This document shows, in pieces, positions 30,495-38,282 of a stretch of DNA of 64,000 nt. The notes beneath the pieces were generated by a model. The model worked only from the letters and a program-made list of their open reading frames with translations, searched no databases and was not told where the DNA came from. Each line of letters starts with the position of its first letter. Position 1 is the stretch's first letter. Position numbers and translations under genes: made by a program. Source of the DNA: an uncultured Pelagibacteraceae bacterium (GTDB lineage Bacteria; Pseudomonadota; Alphaproteobacteria; Pelagibacterales; Pelagibacteraceae); NCBI GenBank assembly GCA_902634485.1, contig CACPKA010000004.1:1-64000 (forward strand), written 5' to 3'.

Positions 30495-32067
30495 CAATTA
30501 AATCTAAATTTTTAATCAAATTTAAGAAATCGTTATAATTTTTATAAGAATTTATAGAAGAATTATATATAGGTTTTCTTGCTTGGGTTATACTAACAGT
30601 CTTTATTGGATTAGCTTTTTTATTAAAGTTTAAACATTGATCCTCCCATTTCAATCCACAAAAATTAATAAGTTTTTTTATTTGATCTTTTTTATTTTCG
30701 ACCAATTTTTCATATTTTATATTATAAATGAAATTAGGAATTTTTTGATTCCAAAATTCCATTAAGTCTAAATATAGTGATATATATTTTGCTAAATCAT
30801 CCTCATCGTTACTCCATATTATAGAATTAATATCAAAAGCATTTTTATAAATTGATAAGGCTGTATCTTTCAAATTTCTACTACAGTGTACTATTTTAGA
30901 TTTTGGGAAGAGTATTTTAATAAATCCTATCCATTGAAAATTTAGTGGGTTTTTATCCAAAATTATATTTTCTTTAGATTTAATAAAATTAATCTTTAAA
31001 AAATAACTTTTAATAAAATTTTCAATTTTTTTATTATCAGCATAACTTGAATTTTTAAATAAGGATATAAAACTTTGATTATCTATATTATTTTTCATAA
31101 ATTGATCTAAAAAAACTAGTTCCCCAGCTCCATAGATTTTAGAATGTGAAGCAAGAATTTGATGTACAAGTGTCGTGCCAGACCTAGGTAAACCAACAAT
31201 GAAAATTAATTCTTTATTATTTTGATATTGGGGATATTTTTCAAAATCAGTAACTTCAAAAGATTTTTTTATTTTACTAAATAAACTTATTTCATTTTGA
31301 ATAGAATACTTTTGATGTATTTTTTTTTGGATATCATTTGCTTCTTTAAAAAATTCGAATGATTTTTTATAGTTTTTTTGATCTTCAAATGACTTTGATA
31401 TTGCATAACCTAAGGTTGCTTTATCAAAATCATTTAAAATATTTTTTTGATAAATTGAAACCATTTTAGTTTGATGTTCATCTTGTTTTTCATAATTTTT
31501 AATTGTGCTCAACATTTTATGGGCTAATGCATTATTTTCATCCTTTGCTAATAATTTTTCTAATAATTGTTTTGACATTTCAAATTTACCAATAATTTGA
31601 TAGACACCTGCTAAATTAATTAAAATTATATTATTTTGTTCATCAATTTTTAGTGCTTTTTTATACAATTCAATTGATCCATCGTAATCATTTATGTCTC
31701 TTTTCAAGTTTGCATAATTTACTAGCGCATGCATGTTTGTTGGATTGATCGAAAGCACTTTTTTAAAATACATTTCTGATATTTCAAACTCTATAAGAAT
31801 TCTATAAGTTGAACCTAAATTTACTAGTACACTTTGTTCGTTAGGATTAATTTTTAACGCATCAATTAATACTTTTTTAGCCATCAGCAAATTTCCTATT
31901 TCTCTATAAGATAAAGCTAATAGATTATAGAAAGGAATTTGCTTGGAATTTTTTTTTAATAATTTTTTTACTTTGTCAATAACTAAATTATATTTACCTG
32001 ATAAAAATAAATTGTTAATTTTTTTATATTCTGTTTTTATATAATTTATATTATCACTATTTGGCAT
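30475..32067 (-). CDS. TPR-repeat sulfotransferase family protein
   Basis: Multiple TPRs (NPNEQSVLVNLGSTYRILIEF...), FIVGLPRSGTTLVHQILASHSKIYGAGEL PAPS loop; likely start is the internal ATG (MPNSDNINY), just past the thiE-like stop. Confidence 0.88.
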   Translation of the reverse strand: MPNSDNINYIKTEYKKINNLFLSGKYNLVIDKVKKLLKKNSKQIPFYNLLALSYREIGNLLMAKKVLIDALKINPNEQSVLVNLGSTYRILIEFEISEMYFKKVLSINPTNMHALVNYANLKRDINDYDGSIELYKKALKIDEQNNIILINLAGVYQIIGKFEMSKQLLEKLLAKDENNALAHKMLSTIKNYEKQDEHQTKMVSIYQKNILNDFDKATLGYAISKSFEDQKNYKKSFEFFKEANDIQKKIHQKYSIQNEISLFSKIKKSFEVTDFEKYPQYQNNKELIFIVGLPRSGTTLVHQILASHSKIYGAGELVFLDQFMKNNIDNQSFISLFKNSSYADNKKIENFIKSYFLKINFIKSKENIILDKNPLNFQWIGFIKILFPKSKIVHCSRNLKDTALSIYKNAFDINSIIWSNDEDDLAKYISLYLDLMEFWNQKIPNFIYNIKYEKLVENKKDQIKKLINFCGLKWEDQCLNFNKKANPIKTVSITQARKPIYNSSINSYKNYNDFLNLIKNLDLIEKKKAP

Positions 32068-32068
32068 C

Positions 32069-32626
32069 TTAAAGTCTAATATACCTAATATTTTGTTTAA
32101 ATAAAGAAATGGATGAAAATCCATAAGTATTCAAAAGTTTTATCTTATTTAAATTTTTTTTTTTTATTCCACCAAGACAAATAACTTTTTTGTTTGTTTG
32201 TTTTACTAAACTATTGAATTTATAAGTTCCTAAATAATTTTTAGATTTTTTTGTTAAAAAAATAGGAGATAAAAAAATGTAGTCAACATTCTGCATTTCT
32301 TTTTGTCTAATTTCCTTTATGTTATGTGCAGAACCTAATAAATAGAAATTTTTTTTTTTGGAAAAATAATTTATTTTCAAATCTTTATTAAATGATGGGA
32401 TATATATTCCATCTAAGTTCATATTTAGAGCAATTTTAATATCATTAGATATAAAAAATTTTTTATTTTTCTTCCTACATAAAATTTTAATCTTATAAAT
32501 TTCATTTTTATTTATTTTTTTTTTATAATTCCTATAAATAATATCGATATTTTTTGGTATAGTTTTGATATACTTCTCATCATAACTATTAATAAAACAA
32601 AAAGCTTTTGGTAAAATATTATGCAT
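32069..32626 (-). CDS. thiamine phosphate synthase (ThiE/TenI)-like protein
   Basis: FFISNDIKIALNMNLDGIYIPS, FYLLGSAHNIKEI, DYIFLSPIFLTKKSKNYLG, CLGGIKKKNLNKIKLLNTYGFSSISLF. Confidence 0.8.
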   Translation of the reverse strand: MHNILPKAFCFINSYDEKYIKTIPKNIDIIYRNYKKKINKNEIYKIKILCRKKNKKFFISNDIKIALNMNLDGIYIPSFNKDLKINYFSKKKNFYLLGSAHNIKEIRQKEMQNVDYIFLSPIFLTKKSKNYLGTYKFNSLVKQTNKKVICLGGIKKKNLNKIKLLNTYGFSSISLFKQNIRYIRL

Positions 32627-33286
32627 AATATAGTAAATAATTTAATATCTATAGAGAGTGAATTAAAGATAAAAATTAACGATTTAAAATTTACTAATTA
32701 TAATCCAAATATAGTTGCTGTAAGTAAAACATTCAAAATGAAAGATATAATTCCTTTAATAAATCATGGACATATTCATTTTGGTGAAAATAAAGTTCAA
32801 GAAGCAGTAGATAAATGGACAAGTATAAAAAATGATTTTAAAAATATAAAACTACATATGATTGGTAAACTTCAGACTAACAAAGTAAAATTTGCTATTC
32901 CACTATTTGATTATATTCATTCTTTAGACAATTTAAAATTAGCTGAAAAAATTTCAAAAGAACAAAAAAAAAACAATAAAATTATTAAACTATTTATTCA
33001 AATTAATATAGGTAATGAAGAACAAAAAAGTGGTATTTTAATAGATCATCTAGATAAGTTTTATAAAACGTGTGTTAATGAATTAGGATTGAATATTATA
33101 GGATTGATGTGCTTACCACCAAATGATGATAAAGCATTTCATTATTTTTCTAAAATGAAAAATTTAGTTGAACAATTAGATTTAAAAGAAAGTAGTATGG
33201 GTATGTCCAATGATTACTTGCAAGCCATTGATTATAAGGCTACTTATTTAAGAATTGGTTCAAAAATTTTTGGTGAAAGAAATTAA
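32621..33286 (+). CDS. YggS family PLP-binding protein
   Basis: IVAVSKTFKM, HFGENKVQEA, LHMIGKLQTNKVKFAIPLFDYIHSLD, GLMCLPP, SMGMSNDYLQAI, RIGSKIFGER. Confidence 0.96.
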   Translation: MHNIVNNLISIESELKIKINDLKFTNYNPNIVAVSKTFKMKDIIPLINHGHIHFGENKVQEAVDKWTSIKNDFKNIKLHMIGKLQTNKVKFAIPLFDYIHSLDNLKLAEKISKEQKKNNKIIKLFIQINIGNEEQKSGILIDHLDKFYKTCVNELGLNIIGLMCLPPNDDKAFHYFSKMKNLVEQLDLKESSMGMSNDYLQAIDYKATYLRIGSKIFGERN

Positions 33287-33774
33287 TAAATTTTAATTTT
33301 TGTTTTTTTATTGATTATTTTTAATAAAATTAAAAAATCACTTTTTTTAATCGCAACACATCCTAAAGTTGGTGAAAATGTTTTAGTTAAATGTATAAAA
33401 ATAGCACTACCTTTGTTAGGAATTGTTTTTTTTGTATTATAATTTATAACAATGAAATAATCGTACTTATTATCTTTTCTATACAGCTTTTCATAACGTA
33501 TTTTTTTTTTTATAAATATTTGTTTATTATAATATTTACTATTTGAGTCATTACACCATCCGATATTACTTTTTATTTTAATTACTTTAAAATTTCGAGG
33601 AGGTTTTTTTACACGATCATTTCTAAAATATATTTTCCCAAGTGAATAAGTTCCTTTAGGAGTTGATTTATCACCTTCAATTTTGTGTTTTTTTGTTCCA
33701 TTTTTTCCAACACAACATCTAAATGTAAAATTACCAACCACCATTGTATCTTTATTTTTAACTTGTATTAGCAT
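33283..33774 (-). CDS. L,D-transpeptidase (YkuD) family protein
   Basis: GDKSTPKGTYSLGKIYFR, AIFIHLTKTFSPTLGCVAIKKSD active-site pattern. Confidence 0.88.
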   Translation of the reverse strand: MLIQVKNKDTMVVGNFTFRCCVGKNGTKKHKIEGDKSTPKGTYSLGKIYFRNDRVKKPPRNFKVIKIKSNIGWCNDSNSKYYNKQIFIKKKIRYEKLYRKDNKYDYFIVINYNTKKTIPNKGSAIFIHLTKTFSPTLGCVAIKKSDFLILLKIINKKTKIKIY

Positions 33775-33787
33775 AAATTAAATTTAT

Positions 33788-34423
33788 ATGTTTAAACAAA
33801 AAATTGGTATTGTTGGTATTCCTATTTTATATAATATTTTTGAAGAAATTAAGGATAATTTACCTTTTAGTGTAAATAATTTTAAAAAAAACGACAATTT
33901 AATAGAATATTTATCTGAAAATAAAATTAACAATAAAAGTTTTATTATTATATCAGATTTAAATAATAAAAATTTTTTTTTAAAAAATAAAATTTTAAAC
34001 TTTAAGAGTATTTTTTATTTAAGTAAAAAAAAGGATAATATTAATAGTCATAATATATTTCAATATCCAATAGATATTTATTCATTAATAGAAAAAATAA
34101 ATATTGAGCTAATAAAAATCAAATACGACTTTCAGTCCAAAATAAAAGTTAAGGATTATCTATTAGATTTAAATTCGAGAATAATTTCAAATACTGAAAA
34201 AAAGTTAAAACTTACCGAAAGAGAAATGGATATTATTTTATTTTTAAATGAAAATAAAAATCCAAAAAAAATAAATGATCTTCAAAGTATAGTTTGGGGT
34301 TATTCTTCTAAATTAGAAACTCATACTGTGGAAACACATATATATCGTCTAAGAAAAAAAATTTTTGAGTCATTTAATGATAAAAAATTTATTATTAGTA
34401 CAGATTCAGGATATATTATTTAA
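33788..34423 (+). CDS. OmpR-type winged-helix regulator with degenerate receiver-like N-terminus
   Basis: KLKLTEREMDIILFLNENKNPKKINDLQSIVWGYSSKLETHTVETHIYRLRKKI Trans_reg_C domain; N-terminus lacks an evident phospho-acceptor pocket. Confidence 0.75.
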   Translation: MFKQKIGIVGIPILYNIFEEIKDNLPFSVNNFKKNDNLIEYLSENKINNKSFIIISDLNNKNFFLKNKILNFKSIFYLSKKKDNINSHNIFQYPIDIYSLIEKINIELIKIKYDFQSKIKVKDYLLDLNSRIISNTEKKLKLTEREMDIILFLNENKNPKKINDLQSIVWGYSSKLETHTVETHIYRLRKKIFESFNDKKFIISTDSGYII

Positions 34424-34527
34424 TGAAAAAAAATTTCATTGCTAAAGAATTAAGAACACCAAAGTATAAAGCTAGAATAGTTAAACCTAAGAAAGGAAAA
34501 GGAAGTTTTAAAAGAAAAAAAAAATAA
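34423..34527 (+). CDS. arfA: ArfA-like alternative ribosome-rescue factor (34 aa, absent from ORF track)
   Basis: MKKNFIAKELRTPKYKARIVKPKKGKGSFKRKKK; resembles E. coli ArfA core RQRVEKNKKGKGSYMRKGK; start overlaps upstream stop (TAATG). Confidence 0.75.
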   Translation: MKKNFIAKELRTPKYKARIVKPKKGKGSFKRKKK

Positions 34528-34528
34528 T

Positions 34529-35134
34529 TTATCTATATTTGATATCAACGTTAAAACTAATTATTATTCTATCTTCATTTGATAAGTTTTCGTTCACAGC
34601 ATGATACAAATAAGATGGAAAAATTAATAAATCCCCTTCCTTTGGTGTAATCTCCACTATTTGTGCTGACATTTCATTATAATTTTTGATTTTTGGATAC
34701 CTAATAGTTTTTTGTTCTCGTGGGTCAAAAAATTTAATATTTCCCGAGTCTTTAGGATACTTTACATAGTATGCCGAACTTAAAAATGCATTTGGATGAT
34801 TATGTTGTATGTTAAAAGATCCTTTTTTATTAATAATAGACCACATAGCTTCAATTTTAACTCTATCAGAATCATATTTCCATCCAATTTCATCTACAAC
34901 ATTTTTAACATAAACTTCAAAAACAGAAATAAATTTTAAGACAGACTTATCATTTTTAAGATCGAAGTTAGGTGAATGCCAACCTCCTTGGTTTGATTTT
35001 TTAATTCCATCTTTTTTTTTATTTTTTAAATTTAAAATAAATTTTTTTAACTCTTCATTAAATCCTTTTTGATTTTCTAGTGAAAAATGAAAAACTGGGG
35101 TAGGAAAAGCTTTATAGGTTTGATAATTTTTCAT
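34529..35134 (-). CDS. putative 2OG-Fe(II) oxygenase (TIGR02466-like), copy 1
   Basis: IQHNHPNAFLSSAYYVKYPKDSGNIKFFDPRE, EGDLLIFPSYLYHAVNENLSNEDRIIISFNVDI. Confidence 0.85.
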   Translation of the reverse strand: MKNYQTYKAFPTPVFHFSLENQKGFNEELKKFILNLKNKKKDGIKKSNQGGWHSPNFDLKNDKSVLKFISVFEVYVKNVVDEIGWKYDSDRVKIEAMWSIINKKGSFNIQHNHPNAFLSSAYYVKYPKDSGNIKFFDPREQKTIRYPKIKNYNEMSAQIVEITPKEGDLLIFPSYLYHAVNENLSNEDRIIISFNVDIKYR

Positions 35135-35143
35135 AAATATTTT

Positions 35144-35749
35144 TCAATATCCAATGTCAACATTAAAACTAACTACAATTCTATCTTCATTCACTAAATT
35201 TTCACTTACTTCATGATATAAATATGATGGAAATATAAGCAATTCACCCTCTTCAGGTTTTATAGTTATTTTTTCAACTGAAAAATCTGTATTTTTTTCT
35301 ATCTCAGGAAATCTATATGTTTTAGCTTCTTTTGGATCAAAAAAAGTAATTTCACCACTATCTTTTGGTTTTTTTACATAATAGGCAGAACTAAGATAAC
35401 AATTTTGATGATTATGTTTTACGTTGTAAGAATTTTTCTTATTTATAATAGCCCACATTGCTACAATTCTTTGTCTATTAGGAATGTATTCCCATCCAAA
35501 TTCATTTACAATGATATCCTTTAAAAAATCTTTAAAATTATTAATAAAATTAATTGGTGGTCCAGGATTAACAATATCAAAATTAGGGGAATGCCACCCG
35601 CCTCTATTTGATCTGCTATTTCCTGAAGGATCTTTTTTTTGAAGGTTATATATATAGTTTGATAATTCTTTATTTATTTCTTTATAATTTTCTACTTTAT
35701 ATCGAAATATTGGATCAGGAAATAAATTATATATTTTTCTTTCATTCAT
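35144..35749 (-). CDS. putative 2OG-Fe(II) oxygenase (TIGR02466-like), copy 2
   Basis: VKHNHQNCYLSSAYYVKKPKDSGEITFFDPKE, EGELLIFPSYLYHEVSENLVNEDRIVVSFNVDI; close paralog of the adjacent gene. Confidence 0.85.
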   Translation of the reverse strand: MNERKIYNLFPDPIFRYKVENYKEINKELSNYIYNLQKKDPSGNSRSNRGGWHSPNFDIVNPGPPINFINNFKDFLKDIIVNEFGWEYIPNRQRIVAMWAIINKKNSYNVKHNHQNCYLSSAYYVKKPKDSGEITFFDPKEAKTYRFPEIEKNTDFSVEKITIKPEEGELLIFPSYLYHEVSENLVNEDRIVVSFNVDIGY

Positions 35750-35750
35750 G

Positions 35751-36686
35751 TCAGCTCTTTAATCTTGCTCCTATTTGTTGAATAACTTTTGAAGACATTT
35801 CAGTGCCTTTTTTTAAGCTCTCATTTAAACTCATATTATTTACATAACTATGTAAAAAACCTGCAGCAAAAAGATCTCCCGCACCCGTTAAATCAACAAT
35901 TTTAAGACCTTGTTTTATTCCACAATCAACAACCTCTTGACCATTAACTGCTACTGCACCTTTTTCTCCTCTTGTTACAACCACAATTTTCCCAAGAGAT
36001 TTTGAAAAAGTAATTACTTCATCAAAGTTTTTTGCATCAATTAGTGATATAATTTCTTGTTCATTTGCAAAAGTTATATCTAATTTATTTTTAACTAAAT
36101 CTAAAAAATGAGGTTTATGTCGGTCTACGCAAAACTGATCTGATAAAGACATTGCAACTTTATTTGCACTTTGGATTGCTTTTTCAAATGCTTTTTTTGG
36201 TTCTCCTTCATCCCAAAGATATCCTTCAAGAAATATTATCTCACTTTGTTTGATGGCATCTGAACTTACGTCATTTTCATTTATTTTACCTGCGGTACCT
36301 AAAAAAGTACACATTGTTCTTTCAGAATCAGGTGTAACTAATATTAAACAAGTTCCAGTTGGTAATTCTTCTTTCTTTTTTGTGTAAAAATATTCGACAT
36401 TCTCCTGTTTTAATCCATCTTCATATTTGCTTCCAAGTTCATCATCACAAACTTTTCCTATAAATCCAACTTTATTTCCAAGTTGAGATAAACCAACAAT
36501 AGAATTAGCAACAGAGCCACCTGAAACTGTTTTTTCAATTTTAAGATTAGACAGTAAATTTTTGAACTCATTTTCATCAAAAATTAATTTCATAGTACTT
36601 TTTGTTAAACTATTTTTGTTGATAAATTCATCTTCTACTTTACAAATAACATCTACAATTGCATTTCCTATTCCTAAAATTTTCAT
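35751..36686 (-). CDS. PfkB family carbohydrate/adenosine kinase
   Basis: GIGNAIVDVI, VSGGSVANSIVGLSQLG, DLTGAGDLFAAGFLH. Confidence 0.93.
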   Translation of the reverse strand: MKILGIGNAIVDVICKVEDEFINKNSLTKSTMKLIFDENEFKNLLSNLKIEKTVSGGSVANSIVGLSQLGNKVGFIGKVCDDELGSKYEDGLKQENVEYFYTKKKEELPTGTCLILVTPDSERTMCTFLGTAGKINENDVSSDAIKQSEIIFLEGYLWDEGEPKKAFEKAIQSANKVAMSLSDQFCVDRHKPHFLDLVKNKLDITFANEQEIISLIDAKNFDEVITFSKSLGKIVVVTRGEKGAVAVNGQEVVDCGIKQGLKIVDLTGAGDLFAAGFLHSYVNNMSLNESLKKGTEMSSKVIQQIGARLKS

Positions 36687-36687
36687 A

Positions 36688-37341
36688 TTAAGCTTTCTTT
36701 GTTTTAAGTGGTTTTTTCCTATTAGGATAACAAGTAGTACAGATTTTACAAGTTAAACCGTAACACTCTCTTGCTTTACAATATTCTCTTCCATAATAAA
36801 TTATTTGAAGATGAAGCTTGTTCCAAGATTTTTTAGGAAATAATCTTTTTAAATCTTTTTCAGTTTGGATAACATTTTTACCATTAGTTAGACCCCATCT
36901 TTGAGCTAACCGATGAATATGAGTATCTACAGGAAATGCTGGATATCCAAATCCTTGTGACATTACCACACTAGCAGTTTTATGTCCCACACCTGGAAGT
37001 TTTTCAAGTTCTTCAAAAGTTTCTGGGACTTTTCCATTGTGTTTTTCAATTAGTTGTTTTGATAGAAGGTAAACGCTTTTAGCTTTAACTCTAAAAATAC
37101 CAATACTTTTAATTAGTCTTTCAATTTTCTTTCTTCCTAATGTTACAAAGTGGTCAGGTTTATTAAATTTTGGATAAATATTTTTAGTAACATTATTTAC
37201 ATTAACATCTGTAGTTTGAGCAGATAACAAAACAGAAATTAATAAAGTAAATTTATTTCTATGTTTAAGAGGAATTTGTGTTTTTGGATAAATTCTATTT
37301 AGAATTTTTAATATTATTTTAGATCTTTGAACCTCATTCAT
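36688..37341 (-). CDS. nth: endonuclease III
   Basis: LLSAQTTDVNVN, LPGVGHKTASVVM, FPVDTHIHRLAQRWGL, C-x6-C-x2-C-x5-C cluster. Confidence 0.98.
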   Translation of the reverse strand: MNEVQRSKIILKILNRIYPKTQIPLKHRNKFTLLISVLLSAQTTDVNVNNVTKNIYPKFNKPDHFVTLGRKKIERLIKSIGIFRVKAKSVYLLSKQLIEKHNGKVPETFEELEKLPGVGHKTASVVMSQGFGYPAFPVDTHIHRLAQRWGLTNGKNVIQTEKDLKRLFPKKSWNKLHLQIIYYGREYCKARECYGLTCKICTTCYPNRKKPLKTKKA

Positions 37342-38114
37342 TTAAAGTTCAAAACATCTCTCATTGAATAAAGGCCAGGTTTCTTATTCATTAACCACTT
37401 AGCTGCTGTGAAAGCCCCTTCTGAATAAAGAGCTCTATCAAAAGCTTCATGATTTAATGTAATTATTTCTTTGCCACTCGAGAAATTTACTTCATGTTCA
37501 CCCACAACTTCATCTTTTCTTAATGAATTAAAATTAATTTTTTTTCCGTAAGGAAAAGATTTTTTATTTAAATATTTTTTTCCCATTAATTTATAAAAAT
37601 CTTTATTTTTTCCAATAGCTATACCCTTTCCAAGCATCAAGGCAGTTCCTGATGGATGATCTTTTTTGTGTTTATGATGAATTTCAAAAACTTTGCTTAG
37701 GAAATTATTTCCCAAAGATTTTGATGCAATTTCAGTTAAATACATTAATAAGTTTATTCCTAAACTCATATTTCCAGCTCTAAGAATTGGTATTTTTTTT
37801 GCATAATTTTTAATCAAGTTTTCTTCTTTTTTAGAAAATCCAGTTGTTCCGATAACAACTCTTTTTTTAAGCTTTGATGCAATTTTTAAAACTTCAAAAG
37901 TGCATTTAGGAACTGTAAAATCTATTATTAAATTAGCTTTTTTAAAAGCTTCTGCAGTATTTAAGCTAGGTTTAATTCCAGATACTTTTTTATTAATAAT
38001 TCTATTTTCTGTAAGTGTTACTATTTTAAAATTTTTATCAGATCTAGCAGATTTAATAATCTGTTGGCCCATCCTACCCATACATCCAGTGATAGCTAAA
38101 TTAATTTTTTTCAT
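37338..38114 (-). CDS. dapB: 4-hydroxy-tetrahydrodipicolinate reductase
   Basis: NLAITGCMGRMGQQIIKSA, VIGTTGFSKKE, EIHHKHKKDHPSGTAL. Confidence 0.98.
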   Translation of the reverse strand: MKKINLAITGCMGRMGQQIIKSARSDKNFKIVTLTENRIINKKVSGIKPSLNTAEAFKKANLIIDFTVPKCTFEVLKIASKLKKRVVIGTTGFSKKEENLIKNYAKKIPILRAGNMSLGINLLMYLTEIASKSLGNNFLSKVFEIHHKHKKDHPSGTALMLGKGIAIGKNKDFYKLMGKKYLNKKSFPYGKKINFNSLRKDEVVGEHEVNFSSGKEIITLNHEAFDRALYSEGAFTAAKWLMNKKPGLYSMRDVLNFK

Positions 38115-38282
38115 TTAAAAGATAAAGTATAAAACTATCATAACAACTGAAACAATTATAGCCCAAATAGATAAATTAGTTAAAAATTGTTTTAATTTTG
38201 AATTAGTTTGTAAAAAAGACGGTAGAACTAATATCAAAACCGCAATCATAAAAATTGCAGGAATAATCTGGTCCCAGTTCAT
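38115..38282 (-). CDS. small two-TM hydrophobic protein (55 aa, absent from ORF track)
   Basis: MNWDQIIPAIFMIAVLILVLPSFLQTNSKLKQFLTNLSIWAIIVSVVMIVLYFIF; fills the whole gap between dnaJ and dapB. Confidence 0.65.
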   Translation of the reverse strand: MNWDQIIPAIFMIAVLILVLPSFLQTNSKLKQFLTNLSIWAIIVSVVMIVLYFIF

